From: an uncultured Pseudomonas sp.
Lineage (GTDB): Bacteria > Pseudomonadota > Gammaproteobacteria > Pseudomonadales > Pseudomonadaceae
Direction of reading: 5' to 3'
DNA length: 64,000 nucleotides
Assembly (NCBI RefSeq): GCF_946886105.1
Contig: NZ_CAMPHV010000013.1
Location: 1-64,000, forward strand
Shown: piece by piece, positions 48,308-60,006 of the stretch
Layout of the letters: each line of letters opens with the position of its first letter
Position numbering within the stretch: the stretch's first letter is position 1
Program-made: the position numbers and the translations under genes
The notes under the pieces: generated by a model
Database searches by the model: none
What the model was told of the DNA's origin: nothing
What the model saw: the letters and a program-made list of their open reading frames with translations, nothing else

Positions 48308-49564
48308 TCACATGTGAGAGATCATCGCATCGCCGAACTGCGAGCAGGACATCAGCTTGGCGCCGTCCATCAGACGCTCGAAATCGTAGGTCACTGTCTT
48401 GGCCGAGATCGCGCCATTGGTGCCCTTGATAATCAAGTCTGCCGCTTCGACCCAGCCCATGTGACGCAGCATCATTTCAGCGGACAGGATCAGCGAACCC
48501 GGGTTCACCTGGTCCTTGCCTGCGTACTTGGGTGCTGTACCGTGCGTCGCCTCGAACATGGCGATGCTATCGGACAGGTTGGCGCCAGGTGCGATACCGA
48601 TGCCGCCGACTTCGGCCGCCAGGGCGTCGGAGAGGTAGTCGCCGTTCAGGTTCAGCGTGGCAATTACGTCGTACTCTGCCGGGCGCAGCAGGATTTGCTG
48701 CAGCATGGCATCGGCGATAGCGTCTTTGACGATAATGTTCTTGCCGGTTTTCGGGTTCTTGAACTGCATCCAAGGACCGCCGTCGAGCAGGGTTGCGCCG
48801 AATTCTTCAGCAGCAATTTCGTAGGCCCACTCTTTGAAGGCACCTTCGGTGAACTTCATGATGTTGCCTTTGTGCACGATGGTCAGCGAGTCGCGGTCGT
48901 TATCGACCACATACTGCAGTGCCTTGCGCGCCAGGCGCTTGGTGCCTTCTTTGGAAACCGGCTTGACGCCGATGCCGCAGTTTTCGTCGAAACGGATTTT
49001 GGTAACACCCATTTCCTCTTTGAGGAATTTGATCACCTTGTCCGCTTCCGGCGAGCCAGCTTTCCATTCGATACCGGCGTAAATGTCTTCCGAGTTTTCG
49101 CGGAAGATGGTCATGTCGACGTCGCCAGGCTTCTTAACCGGGCTGGGCACGCCTTCGAACCAACGCACTGGACGCAGGCAAACGTACAGGTCGAGCTGCT
49201 GACGCAGGGCAACGTTCAGCGAACGGATGCCGCCACCGACCGGAGTGGTCAACGGGCCCTTGATGGAAACGACGTAATCTTTGACCGCGTCGAGGGTCTC
49301 TTGCGGCAGCCAGGTATCCTGGTCATAAACCTGAGTGGCCTTCTCGCCCGCATAAACTTCCATCCAGGAAATCTTGCGCTCGCCGCCATAGGCTTTTTCC
49401 ACGGCCGCATCCACGACCTTGATCATCACCGGACTGATATCGACACCGATACCATCACCCTCGATAAAAGGAATGATCGGATTGTTCGGTACATTAAGCG
49501 ACATATCGGCATTAACGGTGATTTTGTCACCGGTTGCTGGCACCTGGATCTTTTGGTATCCCAT
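48308..49564 (-). CDS. icd: NADP-dependent isocitrate dehydrogenase
   Basis: Icd oxidises isocitrate to 2-oxoglutarate in the citric acid cycle and competes with AceA for isocitrate. The product is 418 residues; the site RSLNVALRQ contains Ser115, equal to the residue that AceK phosphorylates in E. coli. Other motifs are [13 protein letters not shown] near residue 28 and the [14 protein letters not shown] block. The ATG at 49564 with GGAGT fits; an upstream in-frame start at 49705 has no support. Palindromes TTGTAG/CTACAA lie upstream. Confidence 0.96.
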   Translation of the reverse strand: MGYQKIQVPATGDKITVNADMSLNVPNNPIIPFIEGDGIGVDISPVMIKVVDAAVEKAYGGERKISWMEVYAGEKATQVYDQDTWLPQETLDAVKDYVVSIKGPLTTPVGGGIRSLNVALRQQLDLYVCLRPVRWFEGVPSPVKKPGDVDMTIFRENSEDIYAGIEWKAGSPEADKVIKFLKEEMGVTKIRFDENCGIGVKPVSKEGTKRLARKALQYVVDNDRDSLTIVHKGNIMKFTEGAFKEWAYEIAAEEFGATLLDGGPWMQFKNPKTGKNIIVKDAIADAMLQQILLRPAEYDVIATLNLNGDYLSDALAAEVGGIGIAPGANLSDSIAMFEATHGTAPKYAGKDQVNPGSLILSAEMMLRHMGWVEAADLIIKGTNGAISAKTVTYDFERLMDGAKLMSCSQFGDAMISHM

Positions 49565-49651
49565 GCTGGACTCCGTTGTTCTCGTGGTCTGACACCCCGC
49601 CGCAGATGAGGCGGCGGGATAGATCTTTTGGGTCTCGGAAAGGCGCGCCAT

Positions 49652-49674
49652 TTTTGTAGTTTTTCTACAAAAAG
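49652..49674. promoter_or_regulatory. TGTAG/CTACA palindrome upstream of icd (site 1)
   Basis: TTTTTGTAG and CTACAAAAA pair exactly around TTTTT, 88 bases before the icd start. The TGTAG half sites recur at the next site and before aceA, so this is probably an operator rather than a terminator. In P. fluorescens the regulator RccR is reported, from memory, to bind TGTAGT/ACTACA pairs. Confidence 0.55.
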
Positions 49675-49746
49675 TCACGCACTTTTCCGTGAGCAAACAC
49701 TTCAATGGCCCATTTCAAGGGCGTGTAGCTAAACGCCAATGAAGCC

Positions 49747-49763
49747 TTGTAGTCAAACTACAA
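49747..49763. promoter_or_regulatory. TGTAGT/ACTACA palindrome upstream of icd (site 2)
   Basis: TTGTAGTCAAACTACAA is a perfect inverted repeat with a three-base centre. It lies 183 bases before icd and 120 bases before the divergent Nudix gene, so it could act on either. Confidence 0.55.
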
Positions 49764-49882
49764 CAGCACTACATCGGCATGCCGGCAAGACGCTTTCAGC
49801 CTAGCAGCTCGATCGCCGATTGCCGGCATTGCAATCGAACAACACAAAATACCGACTTTGCCCACCCTTTCAAGGAGTCAAC

Positions 49883-50323
49883 ATGCGCTTTACCCCTCAC
49901 GTCACCGTCGCCACCATTATCGAAGACCAGGGTCGCTTTCTGCTGGTCGAAGAAATGGCCGGTGGCCGCGCCGTATTTAACCAGCCTGCGGGCCACTTGG
50001 AAGCAGACGAAAGTCTCATGCAGGCGGCATTACGCGAAACACTCGAGGAAACCGGCTGGGATGTCGAGCTCACAGGTGTAACGGGCATCTACCTTTATAC
50101 CGCCCCCAGCAACGGCGTCACCTACCAGCGCGTCTGTTTCGCCGCCAAAGCGCTACGCCAGCGTCCTGCGCATCCACTGGACGAGGGCATCATCGGCCCG
50201 CGCTGGCTGAGCCGCGACGAGTTGGCCGCGCAACCGCAGCGCTGGCGCAGCGAACTGGTCTTGCGCTGCATCGATGATTATCTGGAAGGCCCCCAGTTCC
50301 CCTTGACCCTGATCCGCGACTAG
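49883..50323 (+). CDS. nudJ: Nudix hydrolase, NudJ/YmfB-like
   Basis: NudJ-type enzymes cleave nucleoside triphosphates and related pyrophosphates, such as HMP-pyrophosphate. The product is 146 residues. The Nudix box begins at Gly37 (GHLEADESLMQAALRETLEE) and includes the REx2EE core at about residues 51-56. AAGGAG precedes the ATG. It lies ahead of mnmA and hflD as in P. aeruginosa. The monomeric Idh gene, which I recall between icd and nudJ in PAO1, is absent. Confidence 0.85.
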   Translation: MRFTPHVTVATIIEDQGRFLLVEEMAGGRAVFNQPAGHLEADESLMQAALRETLEETGWDVELTGVTGIYLYTAPSNGVTYQRVCFAAKALRQRPAHPLDEGIIGPRWLSRDELAAQPQRWRSELVLRCIDDYLEGPQFPLTLIRD

Positions 50324-50448
50324 CCCATTTACTCGAATCCGATGCGACCGACAAAATGCGCGGCGATTCTCGGCCAGCCGGTTTCTCGCGGCAACGCCAC
50401 CAGCCCTGCTAGAATCGCCTCCTTTTCAGCCTTATGCATATCGCTCTC

Positions 50449-51567
50449 ATGCCAGATCCAAGCACAACGCGCGTAATCGTCGGCATGTCCGGCGGCGTCG
50501 ACTCCTCAGTATCCGCCTTGCTGTTGCTCGAACAGGGCTATCAGGTCGAAGGCCTGTTCATGAAGAACTGGGACGAAGACGACGGCACCGAGTACTGCAC
50601 CGCCATGGACGACCTGGCCGACGCCCAGGCCGTGTGCGACAGGATTGGCATCAAACTGCACACCGCCAACTTCGCCGCCGAGTACTGGGACAACGTGTTC
50701 GAGCACTTCCTCGCCGAATACAAGGCCGGGCGCACGCCCAACCCGGACATCCTCTGCAACCGCGAGATCAAGTTCAAAGCCTTCCTCGATTACGCCCTGA
50801 TGCTTGGCGCCGACCTGATCGCCACCGGCCATTATGTGCGCCGCCGCGATATCGACGGCCGCACCGAGCTGCTCAAAGGCCTGGATCCGAACAAGGATCA
50901 GAGCTATTTCCTGCATGCCGTCGGCGGCGAGCAGATCGCCAAGACCCTGTTCCCGGTCGGTGAGCTGGAAAAGCCCGCCGTGCGGGCGATTGCCGAAAAA
51001 TACGAATTGGCCACGGCGAAGAAGAAAGACTCGACCGGCATCTGCTTTATCGGCGAACGACGCTTCAGCGACTTCCTCAAGCAGTATCTGCCAGCCCAAC
51101 CCGGCGATATCGAAACGACCGAAGGCGAGGTGATCGGGCGCCATCATGGCCTGATGTACCACACCATTGGCCAGCGCCAGGGCTTAGGGATCGGCGGTTT
51201 GAAAGACGCCAGCGACGAACCTTGGTACGTGCTGCAGAAAGATCTGCAACGCAACGTCCTGGTGGTCGGCCAGGGCAACGATCACCCCTGGCTGTTCTCG
51301 AGCGCGCTACTCGCCTCGGATATCTACTGGGTCAATCCCGTCGACCTCAGCAGCCCACGCCAATTGACCGCCAAGGTGCGCTATCGCCAAAGCGATCAGC
51401 AGTGCACCCTGGAAACAACCGCCACCGGCTATCGCGCCAGCTTCGCTATGCCGCAACGCGCGGTCACGCCGGGACAATCGGTGGTGTTTTACGACGGCGA
51501 CATCTGCCTCGGCGGCGGCGTGATCGAAACCGCCGAAGCCTGGCGAATCAAGGACAAGCAGCCATGA
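50449..51567 (+). CDS. mnmA: tRNA-specific 2-thiouridylase MnmA
   Basis: MnmA adds sulfur at U34 of tRNA-Lys, -Glu and -Gln, receiving it from TusE. The product is 372 residues. The PP-loop GMSGGVDSS is near residue 13; the catalytic Cys pair is in [11 protein letters not shown] and TGICFIGER. The C-terminal barrel is typical. I take the ATG at 50449 ([12 protein letters not shown]) by comparison with related species; the ATG at 50434 is also possible and neither has a clear ribosome site. A TAGAAT -10-like box lies at 50410-50415. Confidence 0.95.
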   Translation: MPDPSTTRVIVGMSGGVDSSVSALLLLEQGYQVEGLFMKNWDEDDGTEYCTAMDDLADAQAVCDRIGIKLHTANFAAEYWDNVFEHFLAEYKAGRTPNPDILCNREIKFKAFLDYALMLGADLIATGHYVRRRDIDGRTELLKGLDPNKDQSYFLHAVGGEQIAKTLFPVGELEKPAVRAIAEKYELATAKKKDSTGICFIGERRFSDFLKQYLPAQPGDIETTEGEVIGRHHGLMYHTIGQRQGLGIGGLKDASDEPWYVLQKDLQRNVLVVGQGNDHPWLFSSALLASDIYWVNPVDLSSPRQLTAKVRYRQSDQQCTLETTATGYRASFAMPQRAVTPGQSVVFYDGDICLGGGVIETAEAWRIKDKQP

Positions 51568-52184
51568 ACCCGATGCAGGAACAATTGGTCGCGCTGGGCG
51601 CGGTGTTCGAGTCCGCGGCGCTGGTCGATAAGGTCGCCAGAACCGGGCAAGTCAGCGAACCCGCAGTAGGCTGCATGCTCGGCAGCTTGCTGGTACGCGA
51701 TCCGAAAGACACCCTCGAAGTCTATGGCGGCGACGATCTCAATCTGCGCGACGGCTATCGCGCCCTGGTCAGCTCGCTGGAGCGCGACCCGACCAGCCTG
51801 CAACGCGAGCCCTTGCGCTATGCCCTGGCGCTACTGGCCTTGGAGCGGCAACTGGCCAAACGCAGCGACCTGCTGCAGATAATGGGCAGCCGTCTCGATC
51901 AGATCCAATCCCAGGTCGAACATTTCGGCCCGACCCACGAGAACGTCGTCGCGGCCTGCGGCAGTCTCTACGAAGACACCATCAGCACCTTCCGCCAGCG
52001 CATTCAAGTGCATGGCGACATGCGCCACCTACAGCAGCCGAGCAATGCTTCGAAGATTCGCGCACTGCTGCTCGCCGGCATCCGCTCGGCCCGCCTGTGG
52101 CGCCAGCTCGGCGGCCATCGCTGGCAACTGGTGTTCAGTCGCAAAAAACTGCTCAAGGAACTCTACCCGCTAATGCGCGGCTGA
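51564..52184 (+). CDS. hflD: HflD lysogenisation regulator homologue
   Basis: HflD is a peripheral membrane protein first known from its effect on phage lambda CII; its cellular role is unclear. The product is 206 residues, mostly helical. Family features are [17 protein letters not shown] near residue 14 and [15 protein letters not shown] at the end. It overlaps the mnmA stop as ATGA, the usual arrangement. Confidence 0.92.
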   Translation: MNPMQEQLVALGAVFESAALVDKVARTGQVSEPAVGCMLGSLLVRDPKDTLEVYGGDDLNLRDGYRALVSSLERDPTSLQREPLRYALALLALERQLAKRSDLLQIMGSRLDQIQSQVEHFGPTHENVVAACGSLYEDTISTFRQRIQVHGDMRHLQQPSNASKIRALLLAGIRSARLWRQLGGHRWQLVFSRKKLLKELYPLMRG

Positions 52185-52193
52185 GCCGCAACC

Positions 52194-54502
<2,309 letters not shown>

Positions 54503-54520
54503 GCGGCGTCGACCTCCCAG

Positions 54521-54545
54521 ACGCCCGGCTGCGCCGGGCGTTTTT
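54521..54545 (+). terminator. Terminator of purB
   Basis: ACGCCCGGC pairs with GCCGGGCGT around TGC, followed by TTTTA. Confidence 0.9.
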
Positions 54546-54580
54546 ATTTATGGGTATTTAATTACTACAAGGGCTTAGCG

Positions 54581-55747
54581 ATGAATCCTGATATTCCGCT
54601 ACAACTGCTGGGCGGCATCAGCGCACGTGAGTTCATGCGCGACTACTGGCAGAAGAAGCCGCTTCTGGTACGCCAGGCCGTGCCGGGCTTCGAAAGCCCG
54701 ATCTCGCCCGATGAGCTGGCCGGCCTGGCCCTGGAAGAGGAAGTGGAGTCGCGCCTGGTCATCGAGCATGGCGAACGGCCCTGGGAACTGCGTCGCGGCC
54801 CCTTCGCCGAAGACACCTTCGCCACCCTGCCCGAGCGCGACTGGACCCTGCTGGTACAGGCCGTCGATCAATTCGTACCGGAAGTGGCCGAGCTGCTCGA
54901 GCAGTTCAAATTCCTGCCCAAATGGCGCATCGACGACGTGATGATCAGCTTCGCCGCACCGGGCGGCGGCGTGGGTCCGCATTTCGATAACTACGACGTT
55001 TTTTTACTGCAAGGCTTCGGCAAGCGCCGCTGGCAGATCGGCCAGATGTGTGATTCCGACAGCCCGCTGCTGGCTCACGCGGATCTGAAGATCCTCGCCG
55101 AATTCGCTAAAACTGAAGAATGGGTTCTGGAACCCGGCGACATGCTCTATTTGCCGCCGCTCCTGGCCCACTGTGGTACCGCTGAGGACGATTGCATGAC
55201 TTATTCCGTAGGCTTCCGTGCGCCGAGCGCCGCCGAAGTACTCACCCATTTCACCGACTTTCTCGGCCAGTTCCTGCCCGACGAAGAGCGCTACAGCGAT
55301 GCCGACGCACAACCGACCGATGACCCCACGCAAATCCAGCGCGATGCCCTGGATCGTCTCAAAGCGTTGTTGAACGAGCACATGAGCGACGAGCGCCTGT
55401 TGATGACCTGGTTCGGCCAGTTCATGACCGAGCCGCGCTACCCTGAACTAATCGCCGGCATCGAGATCGATGAAGAGGTATTTCTCGGCAGCCTGGAAGA
55501 CGGCGCCGTGCTGATTCGCAACCCCAGTGCCCGCATGGCCTGGTCGGAAGTGGGCGACGACCTGGTGTTGTTCGCCAGCGGCCAGAGCCGCCTGCTCTCT
55601 GCCACCCTGCGCGAGCTGCTGAAGCTGATCTGTTCGGCCGACGCCCTGCATATCGCCAACCTCGGCCAATGGCTGGTCGACGACGAAGGGCGTAACCTGT
55701 TGGTGGAATTGGTCAAACAAGGCAGCCTGGAGTTTGCCGATGAATGA
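54581..55747 (+). CDS. roxA: Ribosomal protein uL16 arginine 3-hydroxylase (RoxA/YcfD)
   Basis: This JmjC-type 2-oxoglutarate oxygenase hydroxylates an arginine in ribosomal protein uL16. The product is 388 residues. The iron ligands are His134 and Asp136 in PHFDNYD and His197 in LLAHCG. The FLLQGFGKRRWQIG strand follows the first pair. The N-terminal FMRDYWQKKPLLVRQA is typical. The gap after purB holds its terminator. Confidence 0.92.
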   Translation: MNPDIPLQLLGGISAREFMRDYWQKKPLLVRQAVPGFESPISPDELAGLALEEEVESRLVIEHGERPWELRRGPFAEDTFATLPERDWTLLVQAVDQFVPEVAELLEQFKFLPKWRIDDVMISFAAPGGGVGPHFDNYDVFLLQGFGKRRWQIGQMCDSDSPLLAHADLKILAEFAKTEEWVLEPGDMLYLPPLLAHCGTAEDDCMTYSVGFRAPSAAEVLTHFTDFLGQFLPDEERYSDADAQPTDDPTQIQRDALDRLKALLNEHMSDERLLMTWFGQFMTEPRYPELIAGIEIDEEVFLGSLEDGAVLIRNPSARMAWSEVGDDLVLFASGQSRLLSATLRELLKLICSADALHIANLGQWLVDDEGRNLLVELVKQGSLEFADE

Positions 55748-56162
55748 GATTCACATCCGCCTGGCCGATTGGCAGAAGGACAATGCCGATCTGCGGCGCA
55801 TTCGCGAAACCGTGTTCATCGCCGAGCAAGCGGTGCCCCCGGAACTCGAATGGGATGCGGAAGACGCCGAAGCCGTGCATTTTCTCGCCTACGAAGGCGA
55901 TTACCCCATAGGTACGGCGCGCCTGCTGCCAGACGGCCATATCGGCCGGGTCTCGGTGCTCAAGGATTGGCGCGGCCTGAACGTCGGGGTGGCGCTGATC
56001 AACGCGGTGATCGCCGAAGCGGAAAAACGTGGACTGACCCAGCAAATGCTCAGCGCCCAGGTGCAAGCCACCGCCTTCTATGAAAAACTCGGCTTTGCCA
56101 TCGTCAGCGGCGAATACCTCGATGCCGGTATTCCCCATGTAGATATGGTCCGTCGTAGTTAG
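55740..56162 (+). CDS. GNAT-family N-acetyltransferase
   Basis: The product is 140 residues with the acetyl-CoA loop as VLKDWRGLNVGVALINAV near residue 75 (RxxxGxA type) and the ElaA/YjcF-like start RIRETVFIAEQAVPPELEWD. The C-terminal FYEKLGFAIVSGEYLDAGIPHV block is typical of this subgroup. The substrate is unknown. The start overlaps the roxA stop by 8 bases, so the pair is co-translated. Confidence 0.88.
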   Translation: MNEIHIRLADWQKDNADLRRIRETVFIAEQAVPPELEWDAEDAEAVHFLAYEGDYPIGTARLLPDGHIGRVSVLKDWRGLNVGVALINAVIAEAEKRGLTQQMLSAQVQATAFYEKLGFAIVSGEYLDAGIPHVDMVRRS

Positions 56163-56255
56163 TCAGCTATCGGGCTCGATATTGCAATGCCGTGGCGAAT
56201 CCAGGCTTCTCGCCCACGCGCAACGCTCGAACCCGGCAGGCTGCAAGAGGCCTAA

Positions 56256-56894
56256 ATGAACGACAACGCCCCGCCCGACTTGACCGAAGAGCCCGAGCCC
56301 ATCGAGCTTCCCGCTATCGAGTTTCAGTCGCCGGGGCGTTTCGCGGTAAACAATCCCGATACTCTGCCCAGCGATGCTCCCCTTGCGGAAGCCGCGCCCT
56401 TCATCCTGGGCGCACACTCGACGCTGGAACGCTTCGGTCATCCCGACGAAGCTCGCGCCCACGCCCTGGCCCTGTTGCAACAAGCGCAGCGCAGCCTGTG
56501 CATCTACAGCCACGACCTGGAGCCCTGGCTCTATCACCGCAGCAGCGTGCAGGAGGCCTGCACCCGCTTCCTCCTGGCCAGCCCGCGCAATCAGCTACGC
56601 ATCCTGGTGCGCGATGCCAGCCGTGCGGTGAAAGAGGGCCACCGCCTGCTCAACCTTTCGCGCCGACTGTCGAGCAACTTGCACCTGCGCAAGCTGAACC
56701 CCGACTACCCTGGTGAAGAGCTGGCTTTCCTGCTCGTCGACGACAGCGGCTTGCTGCTGTTGCCGCAACCGGGCCAGGTCGCCGGCTATGCGCTCTATCG
56801 GGATGCGGCCCGCGTGCGCATGCGCCAGACGCAATTCGACCAAGCCTGGGATACCAGCACCACCGACGCCGACTTACGGAGTTTCCTGCTATGA
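56256..56894 (+). CDS. Conserved protein with PLD-like domain (DUF7931-like)
   Basis: The product is 212 residues, annotated in some pseudomonads as an HPA2-related protein. A Pro/Glu-rich N-terminus of about 50 residues precedes a domain with ALLQQAQRSLCIYSHDLEPWLYHR and LRILVRDASRAVKEGHRLLNL, which looks like one half of a phospholipase D-like fold without the complete HKD motif. The function is unknown. It overlaps the next gene by 4 bases. Confidence 0.7.
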   Translation: MNDNAPPDLTEEPEPIELPAIEFQSPGRFAVNNPDTLPSDAPLAEAAPFILGAHSTLERFGHPDEARAHALALLQQAQRSLCIYSHDLEPWLYHRSSVQEACTRFLLASPRNQLRILVRDASRAVKEGHRLLNLSRRLSSNLHLRKLNPDYPGEELAFLLVDDSGLLLLPQPGQVAGYALYRDAARVRMRQTQFDQAWDTSTTDADLRSFLL

Positions 56895-57700
56895 AGTTTC
56901 GAGCCCTGGTCGCGACCGCCCTGCTCGGCTACAGCCTGTCGCTCAGTGCGGCGACCGAAATACTGCCGCTCAACTACCGTACCGCCGATGACGTACTGGC
57001 GCTGGTGCAGTCGGTATTGGGCAACGAAGGCCGGGTCAATGCCTATGGCAACCAACTGATCGTCAATGCCTCGCCGGCGAAAATCGAAGAAGTGCGCACC
57101 CTGCTGGCGCAACTGGATACCCAGCCGCGGCGCCTGCTGATCAGCGTCGAAAGCGGCGAGTCCAGCCAGCGCAGCGATAACGGCTACCGTATTGACGGCA
57201 GCATCAGCGGCGGCGATGCCGAAGTGCAGATCGGCCGCGGTGAGGTCCAGGGCCGCGATCAGGTACGCATCATCAGGCGCAGCACCGACAGCCGCAGCGG
57301 CGGCACTCAGCAGGTCCAAGCCACCGAAGGCTATCCGGCGCTGATCCAGGTCGGCCAGAGCGTACCCCTCACCAGCTACGGCCACGACGCCTATGGCCAG
57401 CCTTATAGCAACACCCAATACCGCAACGTGACCCGCGGTTTCTATGTCACCGCCAGCCTCAGCGGCGAGCGCGTGCATATCAGCATCAGCAGCAACCGTG
57501 ACCGCTTGAGCCAGACCAACCCCGGCAGTATCGATATACAGAGCACCGACACCCGGGTCAGCGGTCGGCTCGGCGAGTGGATCGAGCTTGGCGGCGTCAG
57601 TGAACAAAGCCAGGGCGACAACAGCGGTTTCATGCAGCACCGCTCGACCCAGGGTCGTGAAGATACGAGCCTGCGGGTCAAGGTCGAAGTGGTCGACTGA
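56891..57700 (+). CDS. Secretin N-terminal-domain (NolW-like) periplasmic protein
   Basis: The product is 269 residues with a signal peptide (cut near SLSAATE, about residue 21). The NolW/secretin N domain is seen as LPLNYRTADDVLALVQSVLG and NQLIVNASPAKIEEVRTLLAQLDTQPRRLLI (given by its ends, NQLIVN and LDTQPRR). The rest is beta-rich with low similarity. There is no full secretin pore domain, so it is not a secretin itself. Function unknown. Confidence 0.8.
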   Translation: MKFRALVATALLGYSLSLSAATEILPLNYRTADDVLALVQSVLGNEGRVNAYGNQLIVNASPAKIEEVRTLLAQLDTQPRRLLISVESGESSQRSDNGYRIDGSISGGDAEVQIGRGEVQGRDQVRIIRRSTDSRSGGTQQVQATEGYPALIQVGQSVPLTSYGHDAYGQPYSNTQYRNVTRGFYVTASLSGERVHISISSNRDRLSQTNPGSIDIQSTDTRVSGRLGEWIELGGVSEQSQGDNSGFMQHRSTQGREDTSLRVKVEVVD

Positions 57701-57739
57701 AGCGGTCCGGAGCTGACTCACCGGTCGCTAAAAAATTTA

Positions 57740-57766
57740 TGTAGTAGTCACCTAAAAAGCACTACA
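57740..57766. promoter_or_regulatory. TGTAGT-N15-ACTACA pair upstream of aceA
   Basis: TGTAGT at 57740-57745 and ACTACA at 57761-57766 form an exact inverted pair with 15 bases between. The same half sites occur upstream of icd with other spacings. RccR, an RpiR-type regulator of the glyoxylate shunt in P. fluorescens, is reported from memory to use such half sites at varied spacing. Confidence 0.6.
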
Positions 57767-57814
57767 AAATAATTGACGAACACTTTTAGCGGAGGCATCA
57801 TGGCCCCGCTCCCG

Positions 57815-57970
57815 CTAATCAGAGGTTCCGTTAAGGGCCTCCGAATCGCGCTCCAACTTACCGTCCGAGCCGATTTGCGTTGTAAAGCCCACAAGGCCGT
57901 TCGATGAGATTGCGACTGGAACGAAGTTGTCCTGAGGGACGGGGAAGCGTTTAGCATCAGCCAGCAGAAG
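57815..57970 (-). pseudogene. Possible gene remnant between the secretin-domain gene and aceA
   Basis: A minus-strand open frame of 51 codons reads as plausible protein, with LADAKRFPVPQDNFVPVAIS and IGSDGKLERDSEALNGTSD before a stop, but has no start codon context or complete domain. It might be the C-terminus of a decayed gene. I do not recognise the family, and an open frame of this size can occur by chance. Confidence 0.3.
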
Positions 57971-58203
57971 TTACAGTCACCTGAGTCGTCCAACGGCATC
58001 TTGGATCCGCTGAACGCCAAACGACCCGTTCGTTTGCAGCCGCTGTAACCCGCTAACTGTTTGTCGCATCACCCTCCTCCCGGATCAATTCCGTCTTAGT
58101 CGATTTCTCGACGTTCTGCAGTGAGCCACAACAACCTCCGGCAACATGGGCTGTCAGTGGGGAAGCCGGTGCTCAACCAAACACATACTTTGAAGGATTG
58201 ACC

Positions 58204-59799
58204 ATGTCAGCTTATCAAAACGACATCAAGGCAGTCGCCGCTCTGAAAGAGACTTACGGCAGCAGCTGGAGCGCTATCAACCCGGAATCCGTGGCTCGTA
58301 TGCGCGCGCAGAACCGTTTCAAGACCGGTCTGGAAATCGCCCAGTACACCGCCGACATCATGCGCAAAGACATGGCCGAGTATGATGCCGACTCCTCCGT
58401 CTACACCCAGTCCCTGGGCTGCTGGCATGGTTTCATCGGGCAGCAGAAGCTGATCTCGATCAAGAAGCACCTGAAGACCACTAACAAGCGCTACCTCTAC
58501 CTGTCCGGCTGGATGGTTGCGGCCCTGCGTTCCGACTTCGGCCCGCTGCCGGACCAGTCGATGCACGAGAAGACCGCAGTCTCCGACCTGATCGAAGAGC
58601 TGTACACCTTCCTGCGCCAGGCCGACAGCCGTGAACTGGACCTGTTGTTCACCGCTCTGGACGCCGCCCGCGCCGCCGGCGACAGCGCCAAAGCCGCTGA
58701 GATCCAGAGCCAGATCGACAACCACGAAACCCACATCGTGCCGATCATCGCCGACATCGACGCCGGTTTCGGTAACCCGGAAGCCACCTACCTGCTGGCC
58801 AAGCGCATGATCGAAGCAGGCGCTTGCTGCATCCAGATCGAAAACCAGGTTTCCGACGAGAAGCAGTGCGGCCACCAGGACGGTAAAGTGACCGTTCCGC
58901 ACGCCGACTTCCTCGCCAAGATCGCTGCCGTGCGTTACGCCTTCCTCGAGCTGGGTATCGACAACGGTGTGATCGTTGCCCGTACCGACTCCCTGGGTGC
59001 CGGCCTGACCAAGCAGATCGCCGTGACCAACACCCCCGGTGATCTGGGCGACCAATACAACTCCTTCCTCGACTGCGAAGAAGTTTCCGCCGCCGACCTG
59101 GGCAATGGCGACGTCGTGATCAACCGCGGCGGCAAGCTGCTGCGTCCGAAGCGTCTGCCGTCCAACCTGTTCCAGTTCCGTGCTGGCACCGGTGAAGCGC
59201 GTTGCGTCCTGGACTGCATCACTTCGCTGCAGAACGGCGCCGACCTGCTGTGGATCGAAACCGAGAAGCCGCACGTCGGTCAGATCGCGGCCATGGTCAA
59301 CGAAATCCGCAAGACCATCCCGGACGCCAAGCTGGTTTACAACAACAGCCCGTCGTTCAACTGGACCCTGAACTTCCGCCAGCAGGTGTTCGACGCCATG
59401 GTCGCCGAAGGCAAGGACGTTTCCGCCTACGACCGCGCCAAGCTGATGAGCGTCGAGTACGACGAAACCGAACTGGCCCAGGTTGCCGACGAGAAGATCC
59501 GTACCTTCCAGCGCGATGGTTCGGCTCACGCCGGTATCTTCCACCACCTGATCACCCTGCCGACCTACCACACCGCCGCGCTGTCGACCGACAACCTGGC
59601 CAAAGGGTACTTCGCAGATCAGGGCATGCTGGCTTACGTGAAAGGCGTTCAGCGCCAGGAACTGCGCCAGGGTATCGCCTGCGTCAAGCACCAGAACATG
59701 GCTGGCTCCGACATCGGCGACAACCACAAAGAGTACTTCGCTGGCGAAGCGGCTCTGAAAGCGAGCGGTAAAGACAACACCATGAACCAGTTCGGCTAA
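58204..59799 (+). CDS. aceA: Isocitrate lyase AceA (long Pseudomonas type)
   Basis: AceA splits isocitrate into succinate and glyoxylate, the first step of the glyoxylate shunt. The product is 531 residues, the long pseudomonad form. The active-site motif EKQCGHQDG has catalytic Cys222; other features are GWMVAALRSDFGPLPDQSM and IADIDAGFGNPEATY. The ATG at 58204 with GAAGGA six bases ahead is the start. It is probably controlled by the palindrome 430 bases upstream. Confidence 0.96.
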   Translation: MSAYQNDIKAVAALKETYGSSWSAINPESVARMRAQNRFKTGLEIAQYTADIMRKDMAEYDADSSVYTQSLGCWHGFIGQQKLISIKKHLKTTNKRYLYLSGWMVAALRSDFGPLPDQSMHEKTAVSDLIEELYTFLRQADSRELDLLFTALDAARAAGDSAKAAEIQSQIDNHETHIVPIIADIDAGFGNPEATYLLAKRMIEAGACCIQIENQVSDEKQCGHQDGKVTVPHADFLAKIAAVRYAFLELGIDNGVIVARTDSLGAGLTKQIAVTNTPGDLGDQYNSFLDCEEVSAADLGNGDVVINRGGKLLRPKRLPSNLFQFRAGTGEARCVLDCITSLQNGADLLWIETEKPHVGQIAAMVNEIRKTIPDAKLVYNNSPSFNWTLNFRQQVFDAMVAEGKDVSAYDRAKLMSVEYDETELAQVADEKIRTFQRDGSAHAGIFHHLITLPTYHTAALSTDNLAKGYFADQGMLAYVKGVQRQELRQGIACVKHQNMAGSDIGDNHKEYFAGEAALKASGKDNTMNQFG

Positions 59800-59853
59800 G
59801 AACAGGTTCGCTCGACCGAGGCCACGATCCCTGGTTGAGTGTGTTGGCAGAAG

Positions 59854-59884
59854 AACCCCGGCAGAAATGCTGGGGTTTTTTTTG
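59854..59884 (+). terminator. Terminator of aceA
   Basis: AACCCCGGC pairs with GCTGGGGTT (one G-U pair) around AGAAAT, followed by a run of eight T. Confidence 0.88.
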
Positions 59885-59925
59885 CCTGAAAATCGCCTGC
59901 GGCTTTTGTGCGCTGTGCACGGCGC

Positions 59926-59943
59926 CTGTCACGGTTCTGTCGT
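59926..59943 (+). promoter_or_regulatory. Pho box upstream of the PhoX-type phosphatase
   Basis: CTGTCACGGTTCTGTCGT consists of two CTGTCAT-like heptamers (12 of 14 bases match) separated by the standard four bases. PhoB binds such sites under phosphate starvation. It lies 63 bases before the phoX-like start. Confidence 0.75.
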
Positions 59944-60006
59944 GTTGCTTGGTTAGCGTCGGTACTCCGTCGATTGAGTCCTGTGAATAACCTGAAGGAG
60001 CCCGGT

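Larger units (their letters stand above)
57701..58203. promoter_or_regulatory. Control region of aceA
   Basis: This 503-base gap holds a TGTAGT-N15-ACTACA pair (57740-57766), a possible promoter TTGACG (57772-57777) with CATCAT 17 bases on, and a minus-strand open frame of about 50 codons (57815-57970) that may be a gene remnant. A GAAGGA ribosome site lies just before aceA. I see no other gene. Confidence 0.5.
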
